The position numbers and the translations under genes are program-made. Positions 27,241 through 35,337 of a stretch of 64,000 nucleotides of DNA are shown here, piece by piece; the stretch's first letter is position 1; each line of letters opens with the position of its first letter. The notes below the pieces were generated by a model. It had not been told where the DNA came from, ran no database searches, and worked only from the letters and a program-made list of their open reading frames with translations. This DNA comes from Shewanella insulae (lineage in GTDB: Bacteria; Pseudomonadota; Gammaproteobacteria; Enterobacterales; Shewanellaceae). Where the stretch lies: positions 62,001-126,000 of the forward strand of contig NZ_WRPA01000006.1 in NCBI RefSeq assembly GCF_009831655.1, read 5' to 3'.

Positions 27241-27945
27241 ATGACTTCAAAAGAGCAGAAACTGTCTAAATTAGCATTTAGGTTTGGCTTGCTTGGACTC
27301 GTAGGACATCTTATCGGCCTGGTGGCGGCTAGCTTAGGCTTCAGCGATTACAGTGGCCAGGGCTTTAGCTTCTATAACTTTTCCCTGAGTGAGCTGGGTC
27401 AGTACGGCCATTCTGAGCTGGCGGTTATCTTCAATGGCGGCCTCTTCTTCGGCAGCCTCAGCCTGGCCCTGTTTGCCCTGTTTGCCTTGCAAAACAGCGA
27501 TGATCCCTGGGTGTTAACCAGTTTCTTAATATTGGTATTGTCGCTGCTGGCGCTGGCTTGTGTGGGCCTGTTTCCGGTTAACGTCTATCACCTGCATATC
27601 TTAGGCATAGAGTACTACTTCTATTTCGCGGCGATGAGCGTGGCGGCCTATCTCATCTATCTGTTAAGAGGAAGGGACAGACCCAAGCGATTTGCCCCGC
27701 ATGGCAGCCTGCTGCTCACAGGATTGACGCTGGGTCTGTTGCTGACCTTCATCCTGATGGCCCATACGGACGACGGCGTAGTGGCCAGCGGCACCTGGTT
27801 TTATCATGATCTCGTGATGGTGGAGCCGAGACCAGAGTTTCGCTGCCCCGTGATCATGGAGTGGGCGGCCGTGTTTAGCTTTATGGGCTGGTTGCTCTCG
27901 CTGGTGTGGACCCAGCGAGAGGGAGCTCGACTCGCTCAATCTTAA
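27241..27945 (+). CDS. DUF998-like integral membrane protein
   Basis: The 234-residue protein has about six hydrophobic segments with a DUF998-like pattern (SLSELGQYGHSELAVIFNGGLFFGSL near residues 46-71). I chose ATG 27241 because AAAGGG lies five bases upstream, whereas the ATG at 27214 has no ribosome-binding site. A conserved-looking loop FYHDLVMVEPRPEFRCPVIMEW sits before the last segment. I do not recognise a function. It is monocistronic and convergent with ubiV. Confidence 0.55.
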   Translation: MTSKEQKLSKLAFRFGLLGLVGHLIGLVAASLGFSDYSGQGFSFYNFSLSELGQYGHSELAVIFNGGLFFGSLSLALFALFALQNSDDPWVLTSFLILVLSLLALACVGLFPVNVYHLHILGIEYYFYFAAMSVAAYLIYLLRGRDRPKRFAPHGSLLLTGLTLGLLLTFILMAHTDDGVVASGTWFYHDLVMVEPRPEFRCPVIMEWAAVFSFMGWLLSLVWTQREGARLAQS

Positions 27946-27966
27946 GTCTGTCCAGGCTGAATCTTT

Positions 27967-27990
27967 TCTGGCCCCAGGTCTGGCCCCAGG
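27967..27990. repeat. Perfect 12-bp tandem duplication at the ubiV 3-prime end
   Basis: TCTGGCCCCAGG occurs twice in direct tandem, one base beyond the ubiV stop codon. Each copy is partly self-complementary (CTGG/CCAG), so the pair might fold, but there is no T run. Confidence 0.6.
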
Positions 27991-27991
27991 C

Positions 27992-28837
27992 CTAGCTTAG
28001 CGTCAGGCCGGGAAGCTGATGCCAGTAGCCATTGCACTGTCTGTCGTGGCTGGCGGACTTAGCCGGCAATTCATCGGCCAGGGCGATAGACGCCAGGGAC
28101 GATGGGGAGATGCGGAAATAGTCGACCCCCAGGGCCTGCATCTGGGTTTGCTGGTCGCACAGATCCATATAGTTGGCCGACTGTGTCTGGATGCCGTTTA
28201 GGCGCAGCAGTGGCTGATCTTCCTGAGTCTGCACCAATAGACCCTCGGGATTTTCGATGCAGATGGTTTGGCACTTATCCTTGGTGAGTCCCTTGTGGCG
28301 GGCGGTAAAACAGCGAGCCGAATGGGCCAGCGGCATGTAGCCATGGCCGAATACTTCGACCTCGACCTGGCGCGGGGTGAGATCTTCAAGCACCTGGGTA
28401 AGCCAAGTCTTTGATAACTCCAACGGCATGACGAAACGTTGCATGCCCCAACTGGCAAACTTCTTCAGGGTCGCCGCGTTATAGCTGTTGATGCTGGGCC
28501 CACAGACGAAGGGGATCCCTTGCTCCTTGGCCAGATAGATGGCGCCGACATCGTTGGCCTCTATGGTAAATTCGCCATTCTCCACCTGCTTCTTGAGTTC
28601 AAGAAATTCCGACTGCGCCTCGATAAGCGCCAGGGTGGAGAGCACCACCTCCTTGCCTGCGGCCTTCAGCATGCGCGCGAGGGCGAGGTAGTCGCTAAAC
28701 TTGAGCTCCCGGCGGCGACTGCAGACGGTCTCGCCCAGATAGACCAGGGGAACGTTGCTCTGGGCCACGGCCTCATAAAATTCGACCACCTTCTCTTTGG
28801 GCCAGCAATATTGAATCGGTCCTAATGAGGTTTTCAT
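27992..28837 (-). CDS. ubiV: O2-independent ubiquinone biosynthesis protein UbiV (U32 family)
   Basis: UbiV and UbiU form an iron-sulfur heterodimer that hydroxylates ubiquinone precursors without oxygen, using prephenate-derived chemistry. This 281-residue protein has the U32 fold and the four cluster cysteines of UbiV: Cys39 in GETVCSRR, Cys176 in SARCFTARH, and Cys189 and Cys193 in KCQTIC. The spacing equals that of the E. coli protein (39, 180, 193, 197) except for a four-residue shift. It follows ubiU by 32 bases on the same strand, so the two are co-transcribed. Confidence 0.93.
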   Translation of the reverse strand: MKTSLGPIQYCWPKEKVVEFYEAVAQSNVPLVYLGETVCSRRRELKFSDYLALARMLKAAGKEVVLSTLALIEAQSEFLELKKQVENGEFTIEANDVGAIYLAKEQGIPFVCGPSINSYNAATLKKFASWGMQRFVMPLELSKTWLTQVLEDLTPRQVEVEVFGHGYMPLAHSARCFTARHKGLTKDKCQTICIENPEGLLVQTQEDQPLLRLNGIQTQSANYMDLCDQQTQMQALGVDYFRISPSSLASIALADELPAKSASHDRQCNGYWHQLPGLTLS

Positions 28838-28869
28838 CTTGTTATCCTTTTGTCTTTATTGCTTTGCTG

Positions 28870-29871
28870 TTACTGCCAGGTGCGCTCGTAGGCGCCAAGT
28901 GTGGTGACCTGCCCCTCGGAGACCTTGGCCAGGGCCTGATCCCACTGGGCCTGGGTGGTGTAGGCCGCTGGGTCGTTCAGGTAGGTGTCGATCGCCTGAC
29001 GCCAGACCCGGGTCACCTGCTCTACATAGGCCGGGCTGCGCTGACGCCCCTCGATCTTGAGAGACACCACACGGGCCTTGGCGAGCTCCGGCAGCAGGCT
29101 GAGGGTGTTGAGGCTGGTGGGGGATTCCAGCAGGTGCGAGGCCTCCTGGCTGTCGCTTGTGGTGTAGCGCCCCTTACAGACCACGGGATAGCCCATCTGC
29201 TCATCCTTGCCTGACTGGTCGATCAATACATCGTTGAGTCGTGTCTGCTGGTTGTCGCCTACATCTTGCCAGCGTACATGCTTGGCCGGTGAACAGGAGC
29301 CGCCTGTGTTGGGGGACTGGCCGGTCACATAGGAGGATAGGTGACAGCGTCCCTCGGCCATGATGCAGAGGCTACCGAAGGCGAATACCTCAAGATCCAC
29401 TGGAGTCACCTTGGAGAGGTCTCTGACCTGCTTCATCGACAGCACCCGCGGCAGAACCACGCGGTCGATATTGAATTCCTGCTTGTAGAGGCTGAGGGCG
29501 CCCAGGTTAGTGGCGCTGGCCTGCACCGATAGATGCAGCGGCAGATGAGGATAGCGGCTGTGGGCATAGTCCAGCAGGGAGAGGTCGGCCATGATCAGCG
29601 CATCGACCCCAGTGTCGGCCGCCAGATCGATCGCCTGGTACCAGCGTTGTTCCTCACCGGGTTTGGGAAAGGTGTTGATAGTCAGAAAAATCTTCTTACC
29701 CGCCTGCTGGGTGAGCTTGGCCGCCTGGGCTAATTTTTCCGGCGTAAAGTTTAGCCCGGCGAAGGAGCGGGCGTTGGTATCGTTTTTCAACCCAAGGTAG
29801 ACGGCGTCGGCACCGGCGTTTAAGGCGACCTTGAGGGAGGCGAGGTTACCCGCCGGACAGAGAAGTTCCAT
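28870..29871 (-). CDS. ubiU: O2-independent ubiquinone biosynthesis protein UbiU (U32 family)
   Basis: UbiU is the partner of UbiV in oxygen-independent hydroxylation of ubiquinone precursors. The start is ATG 29871 (MELLCPAGNLASLK), with AAGGGAG seven bases upstream; the open frame continues a further 37 codons upstream but without family similarity. From this start the protein has 333 residues and the cluster cysteines fall at 169, 176, 193 and 232 (SLCIMAEGRC, GGSC, VVCKGRY), the same numbers reported for E. coli UbiU. It is divergent from ubiT across 196 bases. Confidence 0.95.
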   Translation of the reverse strand: MELLCPAGNLASLKVALNAGADAVYLGLKNDTNARSFAGLNFTPEKLAQAAKLTQQAGKKIFLTINTFPKPGEEQRWYQAIDLAADTGVDALIMADLSLLDYAHSRYPHLPLHLSVQASATNLGALSLYKQEFNIDRVVLPRVLSMKQVRDLSKVTPVDLEVFAFGSLCIMAEGRCHLSSYVTGQSPNTGGSCSPAKHVRWQDVGDNQQTRLNDVLIDQSGKDEQMGYPVVCKGRYTTSDSQEASHLLESPTSLNTLSLLPELAKARVVSLKIEGRQRSPAYVEQVTRVWRQAIDTYLNDPAAYTTQAQWDQALAKVSEGQVTTLGAYERTWQ

Positions 29872-30067
29872 GTGCTGTTCTCCCTTAAAAAGTGTGAAGT
29901 GTAAAAGGGAATGGCTGAACAATTCTTGATGTAAAACAGGTTTGTGATCATAAAATCTGGTTAAAATTGATTTCCTTATCACTCTCGACAGCGGTTGTCG
30001 GGAACCTGACTAAACATTGATCGAAGTCACGATTTCGGTCCCCAAATTTGGTAGGAGAACGTCAGTC

Positions 30068-30580
30068 ATGCAGCGAAGAGTGTTGGCAAACATGGCCAAA
30101 CATCTATTGCAATATGGCCCCAAGGTCATAGCTAAGCCATTAAACTTTGTGCCTTTTTCTATTAAGGCTCAGCTAATCGAGCGCATCTTAAATCTGCTGA
30201 TGGCGGAGCAGATCCAAGATGGCGAATTGGATTTTTTGCAGGCTCGCTGGGTGAAGATAACTGTGACCGATCTCGAGTTAAGCTTCGAGGTCAGCTTTGA
30301 TGAGCGCCTCATCGTTCGCGAAAACGGCGAGGCTGAGGTGAGCTTTAGCGGTTGCAGTCAGGCGCTGCTGTTGATTGCCGCCGGTAAGGAAGACCCTGAT
30401 ACCCTGTTTTTCCAGCGTCGTCTGGCGATTGAGGGGGACACCGAGTTGGGTCTAGAGGTGAAAAACCTGCTGCTGAGTATCGAGTTCGATACCATGCCTG
30501 TGTTTATGCGTCAGAGCATCACTCAGGCGGCCGACATGCTGACCCAGCTACAGCGCCAAGCGAATATGCCCTGGGCCTGA
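30068..30580 (+). CDS. ubiT: Ubiquinone accessory lipid-binding protein UbiT (SCP2 domain)
   Basis: UbiT carries an SCP2 lipid-binding domain and is needed with UbiU/UbiV for ubiquinone synthesis without oxygen, presumably by holding the prenylated intermediates. The 170-residue protein starts at ATG 30068 (MQRRVLANMAKHLLQ), with TAGGAGA upstream, rather than at the in-frame codon at 30017. SCP2 features include the amphipathic LNLLMAEQIQDGELDFLQARWVKI region and SGCSQALLLIAAGKEDPDTLFFQRRLAIEGDTELGLEVKNLL. The divergent ubiT / ubiU-ubiV layout is the standard one. A tandem repeat starts right after its stop. Confidence 0.92.
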   Translation: MQRRVLANMAKHLLQYGPKVIAKPLNFVPFSIKAQLIERILNLLMAEQIQDGELDFLQARWVKITVTDLELSFEVSFDERLIVRENGEAEVSFSGCSQALLLIAAGKEDPDTLFFQRRLAIEGDTELGLEVKNLLLSIEFDTMPVFMRQSITQAADMLTQLQRQANMPWA

Positions 30581-30583
30581 ATG

Positions 30584-30658
30584 GCCTGAGTTTAAAGGCT
30601 TTGAGTCTAAATGCTTTGAATCTAAAGCCTTTGAGTATAGAGCCTTTGAATATGAGTT
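30584..30658 (+). repeat. Five imperfect 15-bp tandem repeats after ubiT
   Basis: CTTTGAG or CTTTGAA recurs at exactly 15-base steps (30599, 30614, 30629, 30644), with a diverged first copy at 30584. The consensus unit is about CTTTGAGTCTAAAGC. The array begins three bases after the ubiT stop and ends before its terminator, so it lies in the 3-prime untranslated region. Confidence 0.75.
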
Positions 30659-30679
30659 CTCTTAAACGAGATACTAGCT

Positions 30680-30715
30680 AAATAAAAAGCGAAGCTTAGG
30701 CTTCGCTTTTTATTT
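30680..30715. terminator. Bidirectional rho-independent terminator
   Basis: A perfect 16-bp inverted repeat AAATAAAAAGCGAAGC, loop TTAG, then GCTTCGCTTTTTATTT separates ubiT from the convergent ferredoxin gene. Confidence 0.9.
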
Positions 30716-30762
30716 GCTCATTTGATGACAGCTAGCCGGTAACAGTTATCGTCAATCACGGC

Positions 30763-31020
<258 letters not shown>

Positions 31021-31112
31021 CTAGTCGTCTTGCCTTCTATAAAACTTGTCGATGCCTTGGCGGCGTTATTGCTATCAGGTTCAGTGGCCATGTTGGCCTC
31101 TGATGGGGCGGC

Positions 31113-31121
31113 ATTATAGCA
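31113..31121 (-). promoter_or_regulatory. Extended -10 promoter of yfhL
   Basis: On the minus strand TGCTATAAT is a perfect extended -10 element 92 bases upstream of the yfhL start. No convincing -35 is present, as is common for such promoters. Confidence 0.5.
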
Positions 31122-31237
31122 CAGGCCCAGCGTTCGCCTAGCGCTCAAGGGGCGTATGATAAATTATAGGAAAAGGTGAGGCGGGGGCGAGGTGCGACTG
31201 GCCCCAAAGGAGCCAGCCTGTAGAATGAGCATCAAGG

Positions 31238-32566
31238 TTAGAAATTATAGGTGACGCTAAAGCCGCCATAATTAAAGGTGGCGTCGTTATAATATTCGTC
31301 GGTATCCGAGGTTTGTTTGAGCTGGCCATAGAAGAGCGAGGCTGCCCAGCGCTCATTGATCTGATAGCTTATATCGCCCCAGAGGTTATTGGAGTCATAC
31401 TCAGATAACCCGGCAATTCGGTATCCCAGGGTGGCCTGAAACTCATGGGTAAAGCGATAGCCTAGTTCCACCACGGCCGCAGGGACGATAAAGAAATCGT
31501 TAAACTCCCCCAGGTTATCGCCATCTATGTTGTCGAGGCGGATCCATTGATCCACCAGGCTAAGACCTGCGCCGACGTTGGCAATCCAGTCGCCCTTGGG
31601 CAGCAGGTTAAACCTATAGTCAGCGGAGAGATTCCAGCTACGATAGGCGGCGATGATCTCGCTGCCTGCGGCATAGCGTTTGCCGTTAAAGCCGATATCC
31701 TGGTTGAGTACACTGGTGTCTCTGGCCTCCATAGGGGTGAACTCAAAGGCCAGATATTGATGGTTGTCCAGCCCCCATTTGACCTGTGCCGAGGCGTAGG
31801 TGTTGGGCTCGTAGGACTTACTAAAGCCGTTGAGATCGAAACCGGCTTCCTGTTTGTCACGAATATAGTTACTGTCGGTATCGAAGCCACCAATCATCAG
31901 GGTATAGCTGCTGTCGAGTGGCTTGTTTTGCCGTCCCCAATCATCGCTATTTACACGCTCGGCCCGTGGGCCCTTGCTGCCAGCCAGTCCTGGTGTGTAG
32001 CTCAGCGCCAGGCCGATATGATCTTCCCCCAGGCTCGGGGCGATCACCAGATCGGTTTGAGCATAGGGATCGGTAAAATAGAGGCTGGTCATCACGGCGA
32101 TGGAACCACCCGCCAGCACATCGTCCATATAGTGGCGGTTGGCCCAGATGCGACTGCCGCCCACGAAGGCTGCCGCGGCATAGGCGGGAATGCCGTAGGC
32201 GTTACCGTATCTGTGATGAATGAAGGCGGCGCCCGAGAAGGCCGCGGAGGTATGGCCCGAGGGGAAGGAGTTGGCTTCTGAGCCATCTGGGCGTAGGCGC
32301 TCGTAGCCGAACTTCAGCGTGTGGGTAATGGCTGCCGTGGTGGCGACCCCTTTTGTGACCTGCCATGCGCCTTCGGTATCGCCTATCCAGAGGGCGCCGA
32401 TTAGGCCTGCGGCGGGTAGGGCGATCTGCACCACGTCACCCACCTCTGAGACGGTGCCGGACTGACCTTGGAGGATCTCACTCTTGCCAAGGGCATCTTG
32501 GGGAATCAGGGGTCCTAACATTAAGGCTGGTAGCAGATATTTAAGATAAGTGTTGGCAGTTGTCAT
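31238..32566 (-). CDS. PAP2-family phosphatase fused to an outer-membrane beta-barrel-like domain
   Basis: The first half (about residues 40-190) is a PAP2 acid phosphatase with the full triad of motifs: KFGYERLRP (K-x6-RP), FPSGH and SRIWANRHYMDD (SR-x5-H-x3-D). The family removes phosphate from lipid phosphates such as undecaprenyl pyrophosphate or lipid A. The second half (about 195-442) has alternating polar and aromatic strands (HQYLAFEFTP, WNLSADYRFNL, FQATLGYRIAGL, WAASLFYGQL) and ends in Phe (GFSVTYNF), the pattern of OmpW-like barrels assembled in the outer membrane. A signal-like N-terminus precedes both. The fusion suggests an outer-membrane-anchored periplasmic phosphatase; substrate unknown. 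Confidence 0.75.
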   Translation of the reverse strand: MTTANTYLKYLLPALMLGPLIPQDALGKSEILQGQSGTVSEVGDVVQIALPAAGLIGALWIGDTEGAWQVTKGVATTAAITHTLKFGYERLRPDGSEANSFPSGHTSAAFSGAAFIHHRYGNAYGIPAYAAAAFVGGSRIWANRHYMDDVLAGGSIAVMTSLYFTDPYAQTDLVIAPSLGEDHIGLALSYTPGLAGSKGPRAERVNSDDWGRQNKPLDSSYTLMIGGFDTDSNYIRDKQEAGFDLNGFSKSYEPNTYASAQVKWGLDNHQYLAFEFTPMEARDTSVLNQDIGFNGKRYAAGSEIIAAYRSWNLSADYRFNLLPKGDWIANVGAGLSLVDQWIRLDNIDGDNLGEFNDFFIVPAAVVELGYRFTHEFQATLGYRIAGLSEYDSNNLWGDISYQINERWAASLFYGQLKQTSDTDEYYNDATFNYGGFSVTYNF

Positions 32567-32757
32567 CTTTTTATACCTTGTATTTCATCAAGATAGAGTT
32601 CTGTTTTAGTGTAACAGCTAATGATGAATCCGCTACCAATTTGTAGATAAAATGTTGTGCCTGTGTTGTTGTGGTGGTGTTTGCTAAATCCGCCACAGCT
32701 AAGCATGTCGCGTAAGGCGTTTAGCGCAGTTTTAGTAGGTTTTTCTCTGGTGGGAAT

Positions 32758-32786
32758 AAAAACAGCCCGAGTTGCTCGGGCTGTTT
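32758..32786 (-). terminator. Terminator of trhP
   Basis: AACAGCCCGAG-TTG-CTCGGGCTGTT is an 11-bp stem. On the minus strand it is followed by TTTATTCC, and it lies 38 bases after the trhP stop codon. Confidence 0.8.
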
Positions 32787-32823
32787 AGATGCTGTTTTTA
32801 AGGTGAGTCGCCAGAAGCGAGCC

Positions 32824-34182
32824 TTAAGGATGCGGCTGACGAGTGCTCTGATCGCCGGTGAGGTTACGCATCAAAATGGCGCGCTCAACCTCGACCTCGG
32901 CCGGTACCGGCAGATAAACGAAGTGCCCCGAACCTAGCCCAGCCTCGACGCTCTCGCCTTTGCGGTTTTCCAGGTGTTCTATGGTCAGGTTGATGTTGCC
33001 CTGAGGGGTCATCAGCTCGACGCTGTCGCCCACGGAGAACTTGTTCTTCACGTCGATCTCGGCCATCCCCTTGGCGTTGCGCTTGCCGGTAAACTCGCCG
33101 ACAAACTGCTGGGTATCGCTGATGGAGTAGCCGTAGTCATAGTTCTGGTACTCGTCGTGTACGTGACGACGCAGGAAGCCCTCGGTGTAACCTCGGTGTG
33201 CCAGCCCTTCGAGCTGATACATGAGCGCGGGGTTAAACTCGCGGCCAGCCGCAGCATCTTCGATCGCCTGACGGTATAGCTGGGCGGTACGGGCCACATA
33301 GTAGAAGGACTTGGTACGGCCTTCAATTTTCAGCGAATCTACGCCCATCTTGGTCAGACGCTCGACGTGCTGGATGGCGCGCAGGTCCTTGGAGTTCATG
33401 ATATAGGTGCCGTGTTCGTCTTCGAAGGCCGGCATATATTCGCCCGGACGTCCCGCCTCTTGTAGCAGAACCACCTCGTTGCTCGGCGCGCCTTCGCCCA
33501 GAGTTGGGTTGTGCATCTGCACCTCAGGGTTAACCGCCACTATGTCGCCGGTCTCTGTCTGCACCGCCTCATGGGCATCGTACTTCCAGCGGCAGGCGTT
33601 GGTGCAGGTACCCTGGTTAGGGTCACGCTTGTTGATGTAGCCCGAGAGCAGACAACGGCCCGAGTAGGCCATACAAAGGGCGCCATGGACGAAGACCTCG
33701 AGCTCTATGTCCGGGCAGCGCTGGCGGATCTCTTCGATCTCATCCAGTGACAGCTCGCGAGAGAGGATCACACGCTTGATGCCTTGTTGTTGCCAGAACT
33801 TGACCGAGGCCCAGTTGATGGCATTGGCCTGCACAGACAGGTGCACCGTCTGGTCCGGGAAGGCTTCGCGCACCATCATGATAAGACCAGGGTCTGACAT
33901 GATCAGCGCATCGGGCTGCATGGCCACCACAGGCTCCATATCTTTGATATAGGTCTTGAGCTTAGTGTTGTGGGGGGCAATATTGCTCACGACATAGAGT
34001 TTCTTGCCCAGGCTGTGGGCCTCTTGGATACCCGTTGCGAGGTTTTCCATCTTGAAATCGTTGTTTCTGACACGCAGGCTATATCTCGGTTGGCCCGCGT
34101 AGACCGCATCGGCGCCATATGCGAAGGCATAACGCATATTCTTTAGGGTCCCGGCAGGAGACAGCAGCTCAGGTTTAAACAT
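32824..34182 (-). CDS. trhP: tRNA 5-hydroxyuridine synthesis protein TrhP (YegQ, U32 family)
   Basis: TrhP hydroxylates uridine 34 of certain tRNAs to 5-hydroxyuridine in a prephenate-dependent, oxygen-independent reaction. The 452-residue protein closely follows what I recall of E. coli YegQ over its whole length: MFKPELLSPAGTLKNMRYAF at the start, HLSVQANAINWASVKFWQQQG, HGALCMAYSGRCLLSGYINKRDPNQGTCTNACRW with the cluster cysteines, and a C-terminal NPHGK-like tail (RQPHP). I start it at the second ATG (34182), which matches the family and has GAGAGA at a workable distance; the ATG three bases earlier and a TTG at 34194 are alternatives. Confidence 0.93.
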   Translation of the reverse strand: MFKPELLSPAGTLKNMRYAFAYGADAVYAGQPRYSLRVRNNDFKMENLATGIQEAHSLGKKLYVVSNIAPHNTKLKTYIKDMEPVVAMQPDALIMSDPGLIMMVREAFPDQTVHLSVQANAINWASVKFWQQQGIKRVILSRELSLDEIEEIRQRCPDIELEVFVHGALCMAYSGRCLLSGYINKRDPNQGTCTNACRWKYDAHEAVQTETGDIVAVNPEVQMHNPTLGEGAPSNEVVLLQEAGRPGEYMPAFEDEHGTYIMNSKDLRAIQHVERLTKMGVDSLKIEGRTKSFYYVARTAQLYRQAIEDAAAGREFNPALMYQLEGLAHRGYTEGFLRRHVHDEYQNYDYGYSISDTQQFVGEFTGKRNAKGMAEIDVKNKFSVGDSVELMTPQGNINLTIEHLENRKGESVEAGLGSGHFVYLPVPAEVEVERAILMRNLTGDQSTRQPHP

Positions 34183-34474
34183 CATTTCTCTCAATTAACA
34201 GGTATCGAACAAACTTGGGGCGGGCATTTTACTCAATGGGACAAGCCTTATGCAAATTAGAAGTTGTTTATTTTATAGACAGCGTTAGATGGGACAGGTC
34301 AAAAGGCTTAATCTAGGAGAAAATTAAGCCAATTAATAACCTATAATCTGAAACTTAGCTAAAATTACACAAATTCTTAACTGGATGGACGATTTTTACC
34401 ATCACGGTTAGCAAGAGTGCTGATATACTCTTTGGCAATATCAATATGGGCATATGTTTTATTAAGGAGTTTGC
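34183..34474. other. Divergent intergenic region between trhP and the HDOD gene
   Basis: It holds an 8-bp inverted repeat GGCTTAAT/ATTAAGCC (34305-34331, loop 11) of unknown role. No other feature is evident besides space for two promoters. Confidence 0.4.
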
Positions 34475-35317
34475 ATGTCTAGCGAGCATCAACTACTGGT
34501 GGGGTTACTTAAAAAGTTAAAGGCAGACGCTTTGATCTTGCCGACTTTGCCCGAGGTAGCAATGCGCGTTCAGGAGGTGGTTTCCCGCCCCGACTCCAGT
34601 CCAAAACAGGTGGCCGAAATTATCGGGCAGGATGCCGCCATCTCGGCCCGTATGATCAAGGTGGCCAATAGTGCCATGTATAGCCGCGGCATCAAGGCAG
34701 AGAACATCAACGCGGCGGTGACTCGTATCGGCCTGACCCAGATCAAGGCGATAGCCACCTCTGTGGCCATGGAGCAGCTGTTTATCTCCACCAATGAGAT
34801 GGTGTGGGAGGTGATGGACGAAGTGTGGCGCGCCTCTATCGAGGTGACCTCGGCGGCCTGTGCCTTGTTGCTTAAGTATTCCAAGACTCATAAGGGCTGC
34901 GGGCTTAACTATGACACCCTGACGCTGGCGAGCCTGGTACATAACATCGGCGCCTTACCCGTATTGACCGAGGCCGAGGCCAATCCTCATCTGTTCACCA
35001 GTATCGATCAACTCAGGGCGCTGGTGAGAAAGATGCAAGGGCCGCTTGGGCGTGCCGTGTTGAAGAGCTGGGATTTCTCTCCCGAGGTGATGGAGGTGGT
35101 CGAACGTTGGGCCGATCTGCCTTATCTTCCCGATCATGTCACCTACTTGGATTTTGTGCGTGCGGCAGCCTTCTATACCGGTGAACTGCGTGCGGGTCAT
35201 GAGCTGGAGGAGCGTCTGGATGTGTTCGTTCAGCGAGGCTTGCCCGTGAGCCCTGAATACCTGGGATCGGATGAATTTCTCGATAATTACCATTCGATTA
35301 AGTTAAGTTATGAATAG
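34475..35317 (+). CDS. HDOD-domain signalling protein
   Basis: The 280-residue protein is one HDOD domain, a phosphohydrolase-like fold (HD superfamily) that usually lacks the catalytic residues and acts in signalling. Characteristic blocks are LPTLPEVAMRVQEVVSRPDSSPKQVAEIIGQDAAISARMIKVANSAMY, AVTRIGLTQIKAIA and SLVHNIGALPVL. The start ATG has AAGGAG seven bases upstream. A GGDEF/EAL gene begins about 20 bases after its stop, so the two are an operon. Confidence 0.88.
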   Translation: MSSEHQLLVGLLKKLKADALILPTLPEVAMRVQEVVSRPDSSPKQVAEIIGQDAAISARMIKVANSAMYSRGIKAENINAAVTRIGLTQIKAIATSVAMEQLFISTNEMVWEVMDEVWRASIEVTSAACALLLKYSKTHKGCGLNYDTLTLASLVHNIGALPVLTEAEANPHLFTSIDQLRALVRKMQGPLGRAVLKSWDFSPEVMEVVERWADLPYLPDHVTYLDFVRAAAFYTGELRAGHELEERLDVFVQRGLPVSPEYLGSDEFLDNYHSIKLSYE

Positions 35318-35337
35318 ATGAGGTGAGGTCGGCGAGC

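Noticed and set aside
29930..29950. CRP site TGTGATCATAAAATCT near ubiU
   Set aside because: Only one half-site matches; the other half is missing.
30017..30030. FNR-like site TTGAT-CGAA-GTCAC before ubiT
   Set aside because: The right half matches only three of five FNR positions, and other candidates in the ubiU/ubiT region have wrong spacing. Anaerobic control is plausible but not shown by the sequence.
35323..35337. GTG start five codons upstream for the degenerate GGDEF/EAL gene
   Set aside because: The Shine-Dalgarno-like GAG directly abuts it, whereas ATG 35338 has GAGG at a normal distance.
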